A DNA stretch of 64,000 bases from Enoplolaimus lenunculus (lineage: Eukaryota > Nematoda > Enoplea > Enoplida > Thoracostomopsidae): NCBI GenBank assembly GCA_030248215.1, contig JASANG010002181.1:80213-144212 (forward strand), in the 5' to 3' direction. The notes beneath the pieces were generated by a model. That model worked only from the letters and a program-made list of their open reading frames with translations. It did not search any database and was not told the origin of the DNA. Each line of letters opens with the position of its first letter. The first letter of the stretch is position 1. The translations under genes were made by a program, and so were the position numbers. Below, piece after piece: positions 47,197 through 58,528 of this stretch.

Positions 47197-47395
47197 TGGG
47201 GCCGATGTAAAAATTAGGTGCGGAACGTTTCTTTGCGGGACCGCAATAGAGTAAGCTTAAACTTTAGACTAATTTTTTTGCTTTAGACTTACGCTTAGGC
47301 TTACGTTTAGGTTTAAGCTCATTATTACGGCTAGGCGTTGAATTAGGTTTTAGGCTTAGGCTTAGGAATAAGTTTATACTAAAGTATTTCGCCTT
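47197..47395 (-). mobile_element. family 1 MITE
   Basis: GGGGCCGATGTAAAAATTAG and GGGACCGCAATAGAGTAAGC left half; TTAGGC array; weak right end. Confidence 0.72.
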
Positions 47396-47484
47396 CTAAG
47401 TCAAGCTTTTTAAGTACCGTATACCTTGTCGCTTTGGATATATAATATAAACTGAATGAAAAATGTTATTTGAAAGATGGACCA

Positions 47485-47864
47485 ATGTGAAGAACAGAGG
47501 CGGATAGCGGTAAATTCAAAACTAAATACTTATTCAATTTCCATATACGGTTTTTAAAATAACTCAATTTACCACACGGGCAACTTTGAGTTTCCTAATT
47601 TCCAACTACTATGATATTTAAAAACCGTAGTTGGAAATTGGCGTTTTCAAATTTCCACACAGCGGGCACAAGATGAAGTGGATGACGCATAAAACCATAT
47701 TCCTAAGCTTAAGCCTAAGCCTAAGCCTAAACCTAAGGGTAATATTGAGCATATTCCGAAGCCTAAGCCTAAGCCTAAGCCGAGCCGGACAAAATAGTCT
47801 AAAGCTTAAAGCTTACCCTGTTCTAGTCCAACAGAAAAACTCCACCCCTGATCTTCACATGGGC
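47485..47864 (+). mobile_element. family 1 MITE split by a second insertion
   Basis: The left end GGACCAATGTGAAGAACAGAG (47481-47510) is separated by about 180 bp from the CCTAAG arrays at 47697-47780 and the right end CCTGATCTTCACATGGGCC. The insert contains an inverted pair around TTTCCAACTAC/GTAGTTGGAAA. Confidence 0.7.
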
Positions 47865-48348
47865 CGAAAAATGCAAGAGTTCACTTGATTGAAACTTGTG
47901 ATTGAGGCTACAGCCATTTTAGAATACGGCTCCTATTCTATTCAATAATGTGTGCCCTGTGCCAATTTTGGGCCTCACCAATAATTAGGCGGATTGGTTA
48001 CGGTGCCCGAATAGTTCGCAAACAATAACATTGGTAGAAAATTTGCAATTGAGAAAATTGAAAACAAGCTGCTTGCTTAGTAACAGTATCCAATCAAATT
48101 TCGTGTAGTTTATTTTTGCATTAAAATACTCAAAGCATGCACATCTGTAAAATATTAATATGCCTGCATTTGCTTTTTTACTTATCAATTTATTTTTTAA
48201 TTTTTTATCCTGCAGCAAAATTGACATAATCCTCTATTTTTGCTTACAGTATTTTTGAATGGAAAAATAATGTTTTCATTCGTAACTTTTGCTTATTTTT
48301 CAACAGGGAGCGTGTGGAACGTGGATGGCTACACATGCTATATATGCC

Positions 48349-48722
48349 GTGGCCTAAGTCGTAATTCAGTCCAATTACGAATTGGGCTAGCCGAATGCGG
48401 AATCATATTTCTATAAAGCTGTGCGTTTTCTTTTGGTTACTTGATAGTCGTAATTCTTCTTGATTCCACTTTGCCCAGTAAAACAAACCGTTTAGTAACC
48501 AACAGGTGGCGATTACCTAGCCAACCAGAATGGAAAATTCGGAATCAGCCAATCGAATTTGAGTATGGCATTAAAGTAGTAACCAATCACAATGCGTGCA
48601 CTTGTTGCATAGAACGAATTACACCGTGGCTAGCCCAAATCGTACTTTCGCCCTGGACTAGCCTAATCCGGAATTGGGCGAGCACAATTGAAAATTGGGA
48701 TAAATTACGACTTGGGCTACGA
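48349..48722. mobile_element. MITE with GGCCTAAGTCGTAATT ends
   Basis: Left GGCCTAAGTCGTAATTCAGT and right AATTACGACTTGGGCTACG are inverted. Repeated sub-motifs GAATTGGGC-AGC occur inside. Confidence 0.8.
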
Positions 48723-49482
48723 TATATATATACCCTGCGAAATGCCGTGACGAATAAGAAAATTATTTGGTTTTAATTGATGCCCCCCACCAAAATATAA
48801 AACAGAGCCAATTGATAAAGATTTTTAGTTTTAAACCTAAACTTACCTATTAGCCTAGTTTTAGTTTTTGTACACTTCTACAACATTTAAAGTTAAGGCT
48901 CAGGTTAACACTCTTGCTCAAGGGGCAAAGGCTTAGGTTTAGGCACCTTTTTCTAAACCAAAAGATGCCAAAAGATGAACTTAACTCTAAGACTAAAAAT
49001 GCAGGGACAAAGGTCACATGATTCAAAATTTTTAAACTTCACCTTTTAGAAAACGTTTGAAACTCCCGGCGCATAAATTGCTATCGAACTCGTAGCCAAA
49101 CAAAGACCATGATGGTTCTCAAGCCCCCTTAGAAAATTTTCAATCTTGTTTGAAAATCATCAAAAACCCTTGTACGCCGCTCGATAAAAGATTTTTTAGC
49201 TCCCCCTGGCAAAGTGAGCAGGCTACGGGCCTGATTGCTGTGCGGGTACGGTTATTTTATACCTATTAAAACTTCAATACCAAAATTAAAATTATTTATA
49301 AATATTCCACGAGTGAACTTAAATAACCGCTATAATGTTGAATATTGAGCGAAATGAAATATTTGAAAAAAATCCAAGTTTTATAATATTATACTTGCAG
49401 ATTAAGCTTTAATAGATTTTGAACCAAACAAAGGTTAAACGAGTATTATTGTTCAATTGAAGCTGTTGAAAATCTTTCGAAT
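48723..49482. other. 5' flank of the tetraspanin gene
   Basis: Holds a GGCCCGTAGC-type MITE remnant at about 49095-49235. No promoter element was assigned. Confidence 0.45.
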
Positions 49483-52400
49483 ATGGGAGTTGATTTGAGT
49501 TGTGGAGCGAAAACAACGAAATACCTCGTGTTTATTTTTAATTTTCTTGTTTTTGTAAGTTGTTTTTATTGTTTACATTAATAAATAGTAATAGCAAAGT
49601 GTATGTATAACCTAAGACTGTGACACATTGCCACTCTTAATTATATAAAGCATGAAGCATCACAAGGTTTGATATTTACTGTACCCCACCGTGATTGAAG
49701 GCAACAGTAAAACTATTCATTTCAACTATAAATCCCCGATAATTCTACATGGGCGTGCAATTTATGAATTACTCGTGTTCATCCTGTTTGTGAACGTTAA
49801 GTATAGCCGACACCCCCCCGAAATTGAGCAGATTGCGTATCCCGAGTTCGAGACCGCGTGATGCCTCATGCTGGAAACTTACAGAGTAGTGCAGTGTCAC
49901 ACTCTACAGTTATACACTGTTGACCATAATAGTCATTGTGCTAAAATTCTCTTTCAGCACCTAAAACCCTTTCTCGCATGAATATTATCAGTTTTTTAAC
50001 AGAAAAGTCTAGTGTTTCAGTTAAAGACCATCATTCGCCATAACTTTAGCATGTCGGGTTGCAATTTTCACATATTTTTCGGGCGGTTTGAGCGTCTTTT
50101 GTTGTCCATTGGTTACGGATCGGCTAAATTTTTAATACTTTTGTATTTCAGATAGCAGGTGTTGCCATACTTGGTGGAAGCGTTGCGGCGTACGTTCTTG
50201 ATCCTGTCAAAGAACATTTTATGAATAATGCTGAAGTGAAGGTATATCCTCTTGTACACTTTTTCTTACTCATGCTTCGGCTCATGCTTTGCCTAGACCT
50301 AAGACTAAGCTTAACCAATATATAGACCTCCAAATTAATTGTCGGGAAAACTGTATGAGAGCCGCGTGCGCGCTCGAGTGCGTTGGTATAATTTCATTTT
50401 AGGATAAATATAACTACCTAGAAAAATATAAAATCATGAAGCGAGAAAATTATTGTACAAATTTCAGTCTGAAACGGAAGTTTTCCGTGATTTTCAAAAG
50501 ATGTGGTTGAAATTGTTTATATCATATAAAAGTTTTTTATAAACAATTTCAACAGCATAAAAATTAGCTGGAACGATATCCTAATTTCGCATCGGTTGCG
50601 TTTACAGCTTTAATAGATAGATTTTTGAATTTGTAGGAAATTGTGAAAGATGACGAAAATAACATTCGTGCGTTGTTGATTATCGGAATGGTCGTTGGAT
50701 CGTTGCTAATGGTCATTGGATTTTTGGGATGTTGTGGAGCGATGATGGAAAGTCAGTGTATGCTTGGAACAGTAAGTTTTAAATACATTTTTACGGACAA
50801 GAATTAAGGAAATTCATGCCCCCAGATAAAAGTCACACTTTTTAGCCCCCCCCCCACATAACTGAAATGTGGGAAGAGACCTTTTCAGTTGATTTTCTAT
50901 TGTCAATATAATACAAAGAACGTTCTGAAATAGAACAAGTAGGACACTCTTTTAATGGTTCCATGCTGGGGGAATCGGCTTCCAATTTCAAAGATTCTAA
51001 GTATGATGGGGGCTACAACCCCTCAAGCTCCCGCGCTATGCGGTTGTCGTACTACTACCACACCTTGGTTTTATCAAAGAAAAATAGAACGACTTAACGT
51101 GGACGCTGTACGTTTTTTGAAAATTTTCTTGCCGTTAGACACCGTACATGAATTGTCGCATTCCGGCGCGCGTTGCAATTTTTAAGCAAAACTTTTTGAC
51201 ATTCGTCACCGTCTGGCGTAGCATGACCCATACACTCAACATCAAACTTCAATTTTTGCCCTGAAACGCATTCAGACAATCTAATCAATTACAATACCCG
51301 GGACTCGAGATCGAGTTTTAGGAGTTTCAAAACAGGAGCAAATTAATAGGTTACCCTCAAACGAGAAACCCCAACGGTTTTGGTTTTGCACCGTTCCACT
51401 AGAGAGTCACCATCTTGCTTTCGAGGAAACGAGAATTTCGCGAAAGCCAGAGTGTATAGTGTGATGCAAACGAAGCGAACGAGAAGCTAACACATTTTTG
51501 CATTTTTTAATTTCAATACGAAACATTTCTAGTGGACGGTTAGCGGTGTCAGTAGCACCCCTTTTATTTTTCTAGCGGTGTGGACGGGCACCCCAGACAC
51601 TTCCTGTGCGTCTTTGAAGTTACGTGATAGTTTGGGTGCGGTGTACGCTAATTATTGTGGAAGATGCACTGTTTGTTTCAGTTTGTCGCAATTATGATTG
51701 TTTTGCTTCTTGTTCAAATTGTAATCGCGATAATGGTATTGGTCAACAAGGATAAAGTAAGAATTGTGGCCAATGCACACAACAGGGCCGTAACAGTAGT
51801 ATAAGTGTATTTTTAAGCCTAAGCTTAAGCCTAATCCATAGCGTACGACTGAACATCTACCTAAGTCGCAGCCTAAGTCTAAGCAAAAAATTAGTCTAAA
51901 GCTTAAGCTTACTCTATTGCAGGCCCACAGAAAAACGTTCCGTTTCTGATCTTGACATGGACCACAAAAAGGCTCACAATGCGTTAAACGGTTAAAGATT
52001 TTTATGATTTTGCTGTAAAGGTCGGCCACGCGCCAATGACGCGAAAATTTTGCCATGTTCTAATACGCAATTGTCAGTTTGCAAACATTCTGCAACTGCA
52101 TTCAGGAAAATTTGTTGAGTGTGATTAATAGAAAAATATTAGCATGGGCTCGCTGATCATTTTAACAAAACGTACTTAGAATCTCCCCATGCAAACAAGT
52201 TATGTTTCTAATAAACGAACGTGCAAGAAATGCGAGCGTAGCGAGCAAAATTTGCCAACTATTTTGCTGGTAAAATTTAAGGAAAAACAGCAGTGATTGG
52301 TTCGCATCAAACACAGTTTGTTTTCGCTGAGAAGCTACTGTGCAATGATGTTGGTCAAAAAGAACTCTTTTTGAGGGGAAATATACTTTTTGTCGAAAAA

Positions 52401-55151
52401 TATACTTTTTGTGGGAAAATATACTTTTTGTGGGAAAATATACTTTTTGTGGAAAAATATACTTTTTGTCGAAAAATATACTTTTTGTTGGAAAATATAC
52501 TTTTTGAGGGAAAATGTACTTTTTGTGGGAAAATATACTTTTTGAGGAAAAATATACTTATTGTGGGAAAATATACTTTTTGTCGGACAATATACTTTTT
52601 GTGGGACAATATACTTTTTGTGAAAATATATACTTTTTGAGGGAAAATATACTTTGTGAGGGAAAATATACTTTTTGTGAGAAAATATACTTTTTGTGGG
52701 AAAAGTATACTTTTGAATTGGTAAATGCCTCAGATATTGCGCAACCACATCACCGTGCTACACACGATTGAGCATACCAGCTTAGACTTAAATTTTTAAA
52801 AAAATTTAAATTTTAGCTTCAAGATCGAATTCGTGAGGCCTTGGTAAAAGCTCGTGATGACACAAACGTCAAGTGTGACACGTTTTGGAAACCGCTACAG
52901 ACCAGCGTAAGTCAATTTAGACCAAGTTGGCAACTCTATGACTTTAAAAAAATGTCCAGAGAAAGCTTCAAATCGCATGACGTCATTTTAATGCTATAAA
53001 TACGAAAAAATTAAGCTTAAAACTCACAGGTGAACGCCAGTAGTCAAGCATATGCCAGGGCTTAAATGGCTCAGTCGCGTTTTAGAAAAATTGTTGGTTC
53101 CTCTAGAAATGTTTTAGCACCGCTTGTAAGTCACACGCAATCTTTGCATGCTCATCTTATGTTTTGGACCTCTCGCATGTTGAGTTGCCTAAGGCTTTAT
53201 TGTCATACACTATAACAAGCAAAACAGTTAATTCAAAGCATAATTCGTTGAGATACAACACAAAACCCTGCGTGGGTCTTCTATTGGAACATGTGGAACA
53301 ATGGAACTAATGGCTATTTGAACGTTTTTTGCCATAATTAACTACGTATGCATGTATATTGATCATGAATGAATTGCAGCTGCAAGTATTGTTACAATGC
53401 TTTAGGACTAAAATTTTAAGTGAAATATAGATGAGCAAGTTTATAAGTGCATTTCATAAATAAAACTAGTCGTCTCCGGCTTTGTGCAATGCGCAAAAGT
53501 TAGCGAACGTACAACATTCTGCGTTCAAAGTTACCCAAAATACGATGTGGGGTATTCCAGCTTTAATTATACGAATATAACCAAATAGAAGTTGAGGTGG
53601 GTGGTCAAAGACGCATGTGTTATGGGGTTTCATGTTGATTATTTAATTTTTTATTCTTTGTGAATAAATAATGATAATTGTTTCGTTTATTGCTTTTAGC
53701 TGGAATGCTGTGGTGTTAGTGGTACACCAGTTGTTCGCTGCAGTACACAAGCACCATGTGCAGCACAAGTCGCTCAGGTAGGGTATTTAGAGAGTACTGG
53801 CAATAAACATAAACACAAAGCGTTAACTTCAGAAAAGAAACAAACTGATAAAATAAAAATTAAAAGTATATGAAACATATATAAAAAGAACAAAAAATTT
53901 ATTCTTAATCAAGTGTATACTGAAGTCAAAATAGCTTCACAATTCGACTAGAATGCTTAAACTTCGATAAAACTTCTTTTCCAACAACTTTTGTTTGTTG
54001 GTCGCAAATCTGACAGCCCAAAGTACCATTACTGTAATATTGTCGTATATTTGGCGTATTTTTTCGTAAACTAATCTTCTATTCAGGCGAATACTAATTG
54101 TCCTAGACCAATCTGCTATTTTCTGTAATAAATATTTGGCGTAGGCTAGACTGATAATGAACTTATAGGACCAAGCAGATTTAATCATTTGCTCAATCGC
54201 GATATTGTTAACCAATCAACGTGGATTACATTTCTGTTGTTTTCCGACATGTCACAACCGCTACTTGGTCTAGGCTAAACTGCTATTTGCTTCTGTATAG
54301 CAAATTTGCCTAGGCCAGTTGGTAATTGGTCCGAACAACACAATGGCCTGCGAAATATATCTTACAAATTAGCTCAATTATTTGTTTTCAGGGGTGTAGC
54401 AAAGCGGTATACGGTAAAGTCAAGGAACACGCAGTAGTTGCAGGCGCTGTGATTCTTGTATTTATGTTTCTTGAGGTAAAGTTTTGAACAGTTTAGATTT
54501 TTTCATTTTTACTAGCAAAACTAAACTCTAAAAATTAAATTCACTGCTTGTAACCAATGGGCTGGTTAAAGCGTAAGCCTAAGGCTAACAATGACATCTG
54601 AAGATTTAAGAAATTTTAGACGGGAGGTGCGCTGAAACGTTTGGCAATCAACAGAAAAGTCGTTACCCTTCAGCGTCCTACATTTGTAGGTTCCAATGTT
54701 ACCTTCCAATAGCTTGTCTGTCGGCGTACTTGGCTTTGAACTTAAGTTACCGTGAACTTGTTCGTTGCCTAAGTTTTATTCAATACTACCTACATTTTAC
54801 AATGTTTTCAAATCTTTTCTATAAAAATATTCGCCTAAACTCTTGTAATTCTTCGAAATGCTCAAATAAAACTTAATAAAAGTAAAGAATACGTTTTCCA
54901 GTTTAATGTAAAAGTTCCAATCAATCTACAGAAGAATTTTTAACCTGCCCTACAGTTTTCACTGTACAACTAAAACAATGTGTGCTCGAACAGTATGATT
55001 TCTTTTAGCACAATCTTATCAGAAGTCTAATAAATTAGGTATATATTTCAACAATTATATCCCGTAAACCTGTTTATTTTAATTTCAGATCGCCGCTGTG
55101 ATATTCGGGCTGTGGTTATGTTGCGCCATACGGAAAGGCGAATACGCGTAA
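49483..55151 (+). CDS. tetraspanin, complete eight-exon gene
   Basis: Eight exons, all phase 0: 49483-49554, 50152-50241, 50637-50771, 51682-51756, 52817-52906, 53700-53777, 54392-54475 and 55089-55151 (TAA). Every border is GT/AG. The 228-residue product has a short Cys-containing N terminus ([10 protein letters not shown]), TM1 split between exons 1 and 2, and TM2 ending in the family hallmark [19 protein letters not shown]3 ([18 protein letters not shown]) follows. The large extracellular loop carries the CCG motif (LECCGVSG) and six cysteines in total. TM4 spans exons 7-8, and the tail is short and basic ([10 protein letters not shown]). Tetraspanins organise membrane microdomains with integrins and other partners. 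Cys residues next to TM segments are likely palmitoylated. The loop is compact. Introns contain a family 1 MITE, a 19-bp minisatellite and other repeats. From intron 4 onwards the gene lies in the left arm of the giant inverted repeat. Confidence 0.96.
51768..51962 (+). mobile_element. family 1 MITE in tetraspanin intron 4
   Basis: GGCCAATGCACACAACAGGG to TTCTGATCTTGACATGGACC; starts 11 bp after the exon 4 donor. Confidence 0.85.
52370..52715 (+). repeat. 19-bp minisatellite in tetraspanin intron 4
   Basis: About 17 units of TATACTTTTTGTGGGAAAA with point variants. Three units make 57 bp, so long open frames on both strands arise ([17 protein letters not shown] type). These I treat as artefacts of periodicity. 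Confidence 0.93.
53937..54215 (-). CDS. antisense 92-residue frame in tetraspanin intron 6
   Basis: An open frame on the strand opposite the tetraspanin, starting [15 protein letters not shown]. The surrounding DNA repeats TGGTCTAGGC and TTTGGCGTAGGC motifs, so it is probably a repeat-derived chance frame. It recurs unchanged at 61914-62192 because of the inverted repeat. Confidence 0.2.
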   Translation of the reverse strand: MVNNIAIEQMIKSAWSYKFIISLAYAKYLLQKIADWSRTISIRLNRRLVYEKIRQIYDNITVMVLWAVRFATNKQKLLEKKFYRSLSILVEL

Positions 55152-55366
55152 AATCAGCCAATTTGACTGTATCAAATCGCAAATATATCGGAGTTGCGAA
55201 GACGTGACATAAGTTTGATTTTAACTTTAATGTGGAAAAACAGTTTTTAAATTTTCCAAATTTGCCAGCTTCACTCGCGGTCTCTGCAATCCGTTCGCGA
55301 TCTATTGATATGTTTTAAGTATTCAGGTATCTGCAACAAATGGGGCATATTAATATTTCAGTGGAT
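55152..55366. other. 3' flank of tetraspanin
   Basis: Probable 3' untranslated region; no canonical AATAAA was found close to the stop. Confidence 0.4.
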
Positions 55367-55552
55367 ATCAGTATACAGTTAGTCTTAGGCGTATGCTTAG
55401 TACCCGTGTTCTATCAGTTTATAGTTAGTCTTAGGTTTATGCTTAGTACCCGTATTCTATCAGTTTATAGTTAGTGTTAGGTTTATGCGTAGTACCCGGA
55501 TTCTATCAGTTTATATTTAGTCTTAGCCTTATGCTTAGTACCCGTATTCTCA
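55367..55552 (+). repeat. 46-bp tandem repeat, four copies
   Basis: Unit of 46 bp containing ATCAGTTTATAGTTAGTCTT and TAGTACCCGTATTCT; four units with few changes. Mirror copy at about 60586-60770. Confidence 0.93.
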
Positions 55553-56615
55553 AAGGGGTCTCGCACGTATGACCAGTTCGTAAAACGATTTTGTAGCTTT
55601 CAAATCAACGAATGGAGAGCTTCGAAAATTAGGAAATTTTTCAGTTTTGATTTGTTCAATTTTTTGTGCAACTTTTAAGACCTGCAACTGCAAAAGTTCG
55701 TTAGTTTGAAAGCCTGTCATTTTTACTGATGATAGTTGCTGTTCGCAGTGTAGAATAAGGGCCCAGATGTCAGTTCTTTAGATAGTTATAAACTGAAAAG
55801 TGATATATTCTTGTTTATTGTACTAGAATGTTCTCCCATCCTTCGCCGTACTTGTACTACTGTTTCATAAAGACAGCACTGCCAAAGAATAAACCCGCTC
55901 AAATTAATAAAGTTTAAAAGCCGAAATTAAATATAATCTTTAACAATATCCGAATCTAGATTTTCACTATTTTGAGAAGATTTACTATTATTGGCTCACG
56001 CCATCGTGGTATCCCTTGATGCAGGTGCCTGTTACTTGAAATTGTCAAAAACTTGGCAATTTTTTTACTTTCCCCTACAGCGCAATCCCACATAAAAAGT
56101 TTTCTTTCAATGGAGCCTCAAGGGGGCTGTAGCCCCCTGAACCTTCTACAAGTTCAAGGGACTCTAGGCGTGATGGGAAGCTGTCGTCCTGCGAAGCCTC
56201 CGCACTAAACAACATTTTGAGCTTACATTTTAAATAAAATAGCGATGATACTGTGTTTTTTGCGGTCTAGTATGAGAACAGCTTTGTGCGGGAGTTTCTC
56301 AGCAGCAGCCTCTATCCTGCTTAAGGTTCTTTGAACTTGGGGGGTTCCGGAGCGATGGCAGCCATCGCGATTGAAAAGTGCCCGTAACGCACTAATCTAT
56401 ATTGAGACGTTCTATTACAGAACGTATCAGAACGTTGTTATGATTGTAACTGTGATCACTGTTACTTGTAAACAACTGAAAAGTTTTCGCCACAACATTT
56501 CAGTTGTTCATGGGGGGAAGTAAAAAAGAGTCCCAAAAATATGATGTTTTCGTGTGTTTCTACTGTTTGTTTTATGCATGTAACTCTTTCGCCTATCAAA
56601 TTGTGTCGAAATATA

Positions 56616-56850
56616 CACTGCAAATAATGGTGAGTCAAATTGACTCTCTCGACTCTCTCTGAAAAAGGCTTTTCGTGACTACACAAACTGAGTTAAAATT
56701 CACTCTGCCTGAGTCGAATTCAACTCAATTTGACTCCGGCGGAGTTGAATTTTAACTCAGTTTGTGTAGTCAGGAAAATCCTATTTCGGTGTGTAGTCAG
56801 GAAAAGTCTATTTTGGAGAGAGTCAATTTGACTCACCATTTTTTGCAGTG
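56616..56850. mobile_element. MITE with CACTGCAAAtAAT ends (left arm)
   Basis: TA-flanked palindrome of the family at 16431. It has an extra internal duplication, TTTCGGTGTGTAGTCAGGAAAA-like. Mirror copy at 59282-59517. Confidence 0.88.
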
Positions 56851-57102
56851 TAGGGAGTAGTGCCTTGGAGATGTAAACTTGCGTTTTACCCGTTCTCACA
56901 TAGAGTAGTCTATGAGCAACTTAGTATAAAATGTGTAAACGATAAATTAGTCAAAATGCATTGTGTTGAACAATTACTACGCGTATAGGAAGTTTAAACT
57001 CTCCGCTGCGCCCAAGCGTTAAGCTTCTATGGCTGAGTTAAATGGTAAATTTCCAACCCAAGGACTCTATTTACTGACTTAAGCGTATGTCTTTGTCGCC
57101 TG

Positions 57103-57262
57103 CCAATGTTATTTATCGGGGCGTAAACCGTATTAAAAGCATTTTCATACGAATAAGCCGAAACCTAATCCTTGGTGTAAGGATAAGCCTATAACTAAGC
57201 CTAAGTAAATCAATTAATCAACAGCTTAAGCTGACTATATGACAGTCTCGCGAAAAATATTT
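57103..57262 (+). mobile_element. family 1 MITE (left arm)
   Basis: GCCAATGTTATTTATCGGGG start, few CCTAAG units, CAGCTTAAGCTGACTATATG block; mirror copy at 58868-59030. Confidence 0.75.
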
Positions 57263-57289
57263 ATACCGCAAAGTAAGATTACTCAGAAT

Positions 57290-57495
57290 GAGTCAATCAC
57301 TCATCTAAATCTAGACATACGAAACTCAGAAATATGAGCTACTTCACCATTCTGAGTTATCATTTAACTCAGCAACTGAAGCAATTCAACTAAGAGCAAA
57401 GCCAACTTAACTCAAGTACATTTAATGATTACTGCTATTAACTCAAACTCGCTAGCTGAGTTCATTATTCAACTCATTTGCAATTTACAGTGATA
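57290..57495. mobile_element. ACTCA/TGAGT MITE (left arm)
   Basis: Inverted ACTCAGAATGAGT motifs and a TTTACAGTGATA end; mirror copy at 58640-58865. Confidence 0.72.
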
Positions 57496-57625
57496 TATTT
57501 TACACATTAATGAGAACTAAATATTGTGTTACTTATAACCTTAGTTGCTAACTTTAGATTTTAATTTCTCTTCATCTTAACATAATAAAGTTTTATATCT
57601 TGGGCGTATGTAAAAATCGAAGCCG

Positions 57626-57787
57626 ACTCGCAACGCAAAGAGAAGCAGCAGACACCAGCACGCAGGAAGCACAAGCAAGAGAAAGCAAAACACGAATCTA
57701 ACAACCAATCGCACAAGGCAATCATCACAAAGCGAAGAACCCAAAAACAACGAGCACAGACATCCACCCAAAAGTCACCGCACATAA
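57626..57787. other. T-poor asymmetric block
   Basis: About 160 bp with only about nine T on the plus strand (runs such as AGAGAAGCAGCAGACACC and CCAAAAACAACGAGCACAG). This is unlike the AT-rich surroundings, where T is abundant. The complement gives a Cys/Phe/Leu-rich open frame, which I consider a by-product. Confidence 0.8.
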
Positions 57788-57850
57788 CGATGCTGAGCCT
57801 AAGCTTAAGTCTAGAGCCTCACTATAAGCCTAAGTCTAAACCTAAGGCTA
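57785..57850 (+). mobile_element. family 1 fragment (CCTAAG hexamers)
   Basis: GAGCCTAAGCTTAAGTCTAG and CATAAGCCTAAGTCTAAACC-like hexamers without terminal repeats of their own. Confidence 0.55.
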
Positions 57851-57877
57851 TAAGTATGTGATAATAAAACACTGCGG

Positions 57878-58159
57878 ATGGAACTTTTACCTTCTATTAA
57901 AATTAACACTGCTTGTGGAACGAAACATATACCCATGACACAGTATTCAACAATTATTAGGCGTATACGCAGTAAAAAAATTTCCACAAAACAAAGGGAC
58001 AGTGTGGCATATACGGTTGAATTGCTATTGGGAGACAACTTTAGAGGTCTTGCCTGTGGTAAATTAAGCCCAAACTCGCTAAAAGATCGGTTACACGGCT
58101 CATTTATGAGTATAATTTTTTTAAGAAAAGTGAGTTCAAAAATGACAGACAATCCTTAA
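57878..58159 (+). CDS. hypothetical 93-residue protein in the palindrome spacer
   Basis: Open frame with protein-like composition: basic (IIRRIRSKKISTKQR), then a leucine-containing stretch (VAYTVELLLGDNFRGLACGK) and LSPNSLKDRLHGS. The LLG...GK...L-D/N pattern faintly recalls BEN-type DNA-binding domains, but the match is too weak for a call. It may be the remains of a transposon protein. No splice partners were identified. Confidence 0.35.
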   Translation: MELLPSIKINTACGTKHIPMTQYSTIIRRIRSKKISTKQRDSVAYTVELLLGDNFRGLACGKLSPNSLKDRLHGSFMSIIFLRKVSSKMTDNP

Positions 58160-58344
58160 ATTTTAGACCACCTGCAACAAAATAAGTAGAGTAGTCTGAG
58201 CCTACGCGTCCTAGCTTTCATTGCGCGAAACAAAACAGGACGCAAATATATACTGAAAAGTTTTGAAAAGTAACAAAGTAAAACACAATATGTCAACAAA
58301 TACACCAACAATAATACAAAGACACCCAATCCAAAACGACATTA

Positions 58345-58528
58345 CAAGATATGGTCAATGTATAGAAACTTACCGTAACAGTATTATAAGCATATTCCTA
58401 AACCTATAAGCTTAAAGGTAAGCTTACACCTAAAGCGTAAGCCTGAACAAAAAAGTAGTCTACAGCATAAGCTTACTCTATTGCAGTTACGCAGAAAAAC
58501 GTCCCGGCTTCGATTTTTACATATGCCC
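58345..58528 (+). mobile_element. family 1 MITE at the right spacer border
   Basis: GGTCAATGTATAGAAACTTA start, CCTAAA units, AAGCTTACTCTATTGCAGT block, right end CTTCGATTTTTACATATGCCC. The last about 25 bp belong to the right arm. Confidence 0.8.

Larger units (their letters stand above)
52134..57625. repeat. left arm of a giant inverted repeat
   Basis: This arm is the reverse complement of 58505-64000 at very high identity (paired coordinates sum to about 116,130). Single-base changes and small indels occur, most in the minisatellite. The arm covers tetraspanin exons 5-8, their introns and 2.5 kb of 3' flank. The outer limit is set only by the window end. Confidence 0.97.
57626..58504. other. 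unique spacer of the giant inverted repeat
   Basis: The only unpaired DNA of the palindrome, about 879 bp. Its left edge abuts an inverted family 1 end (GGGCGTATGTAAAAATCGAA, 57602-57621); its right edge lies inside a family 1 copy (58345-58528). In between are a T-poor block and an open frame, both listed. Confidence 0.85.

Noticed and set aside
48441-48776. 111-codon plus-strand frame
   Set aside because: It lies mostly within the MITE with GGCCTAAGTCGTAATT ends and shows only repeat-derived composition.
52293-52771. Long frames with [14 protein letters not shown]-type repeats on both strands (also 63383-63841)
   Set aside because: The 19-bp minisatellite gives a 57-bp coding period. The frame is intronic, and it is shifted in the mirror copy.
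57561-57785. Cys/Phe-rich 74-codon minus-strand frame
   Set aside because: It is the complement of the T-poor block and only partly open by composition.
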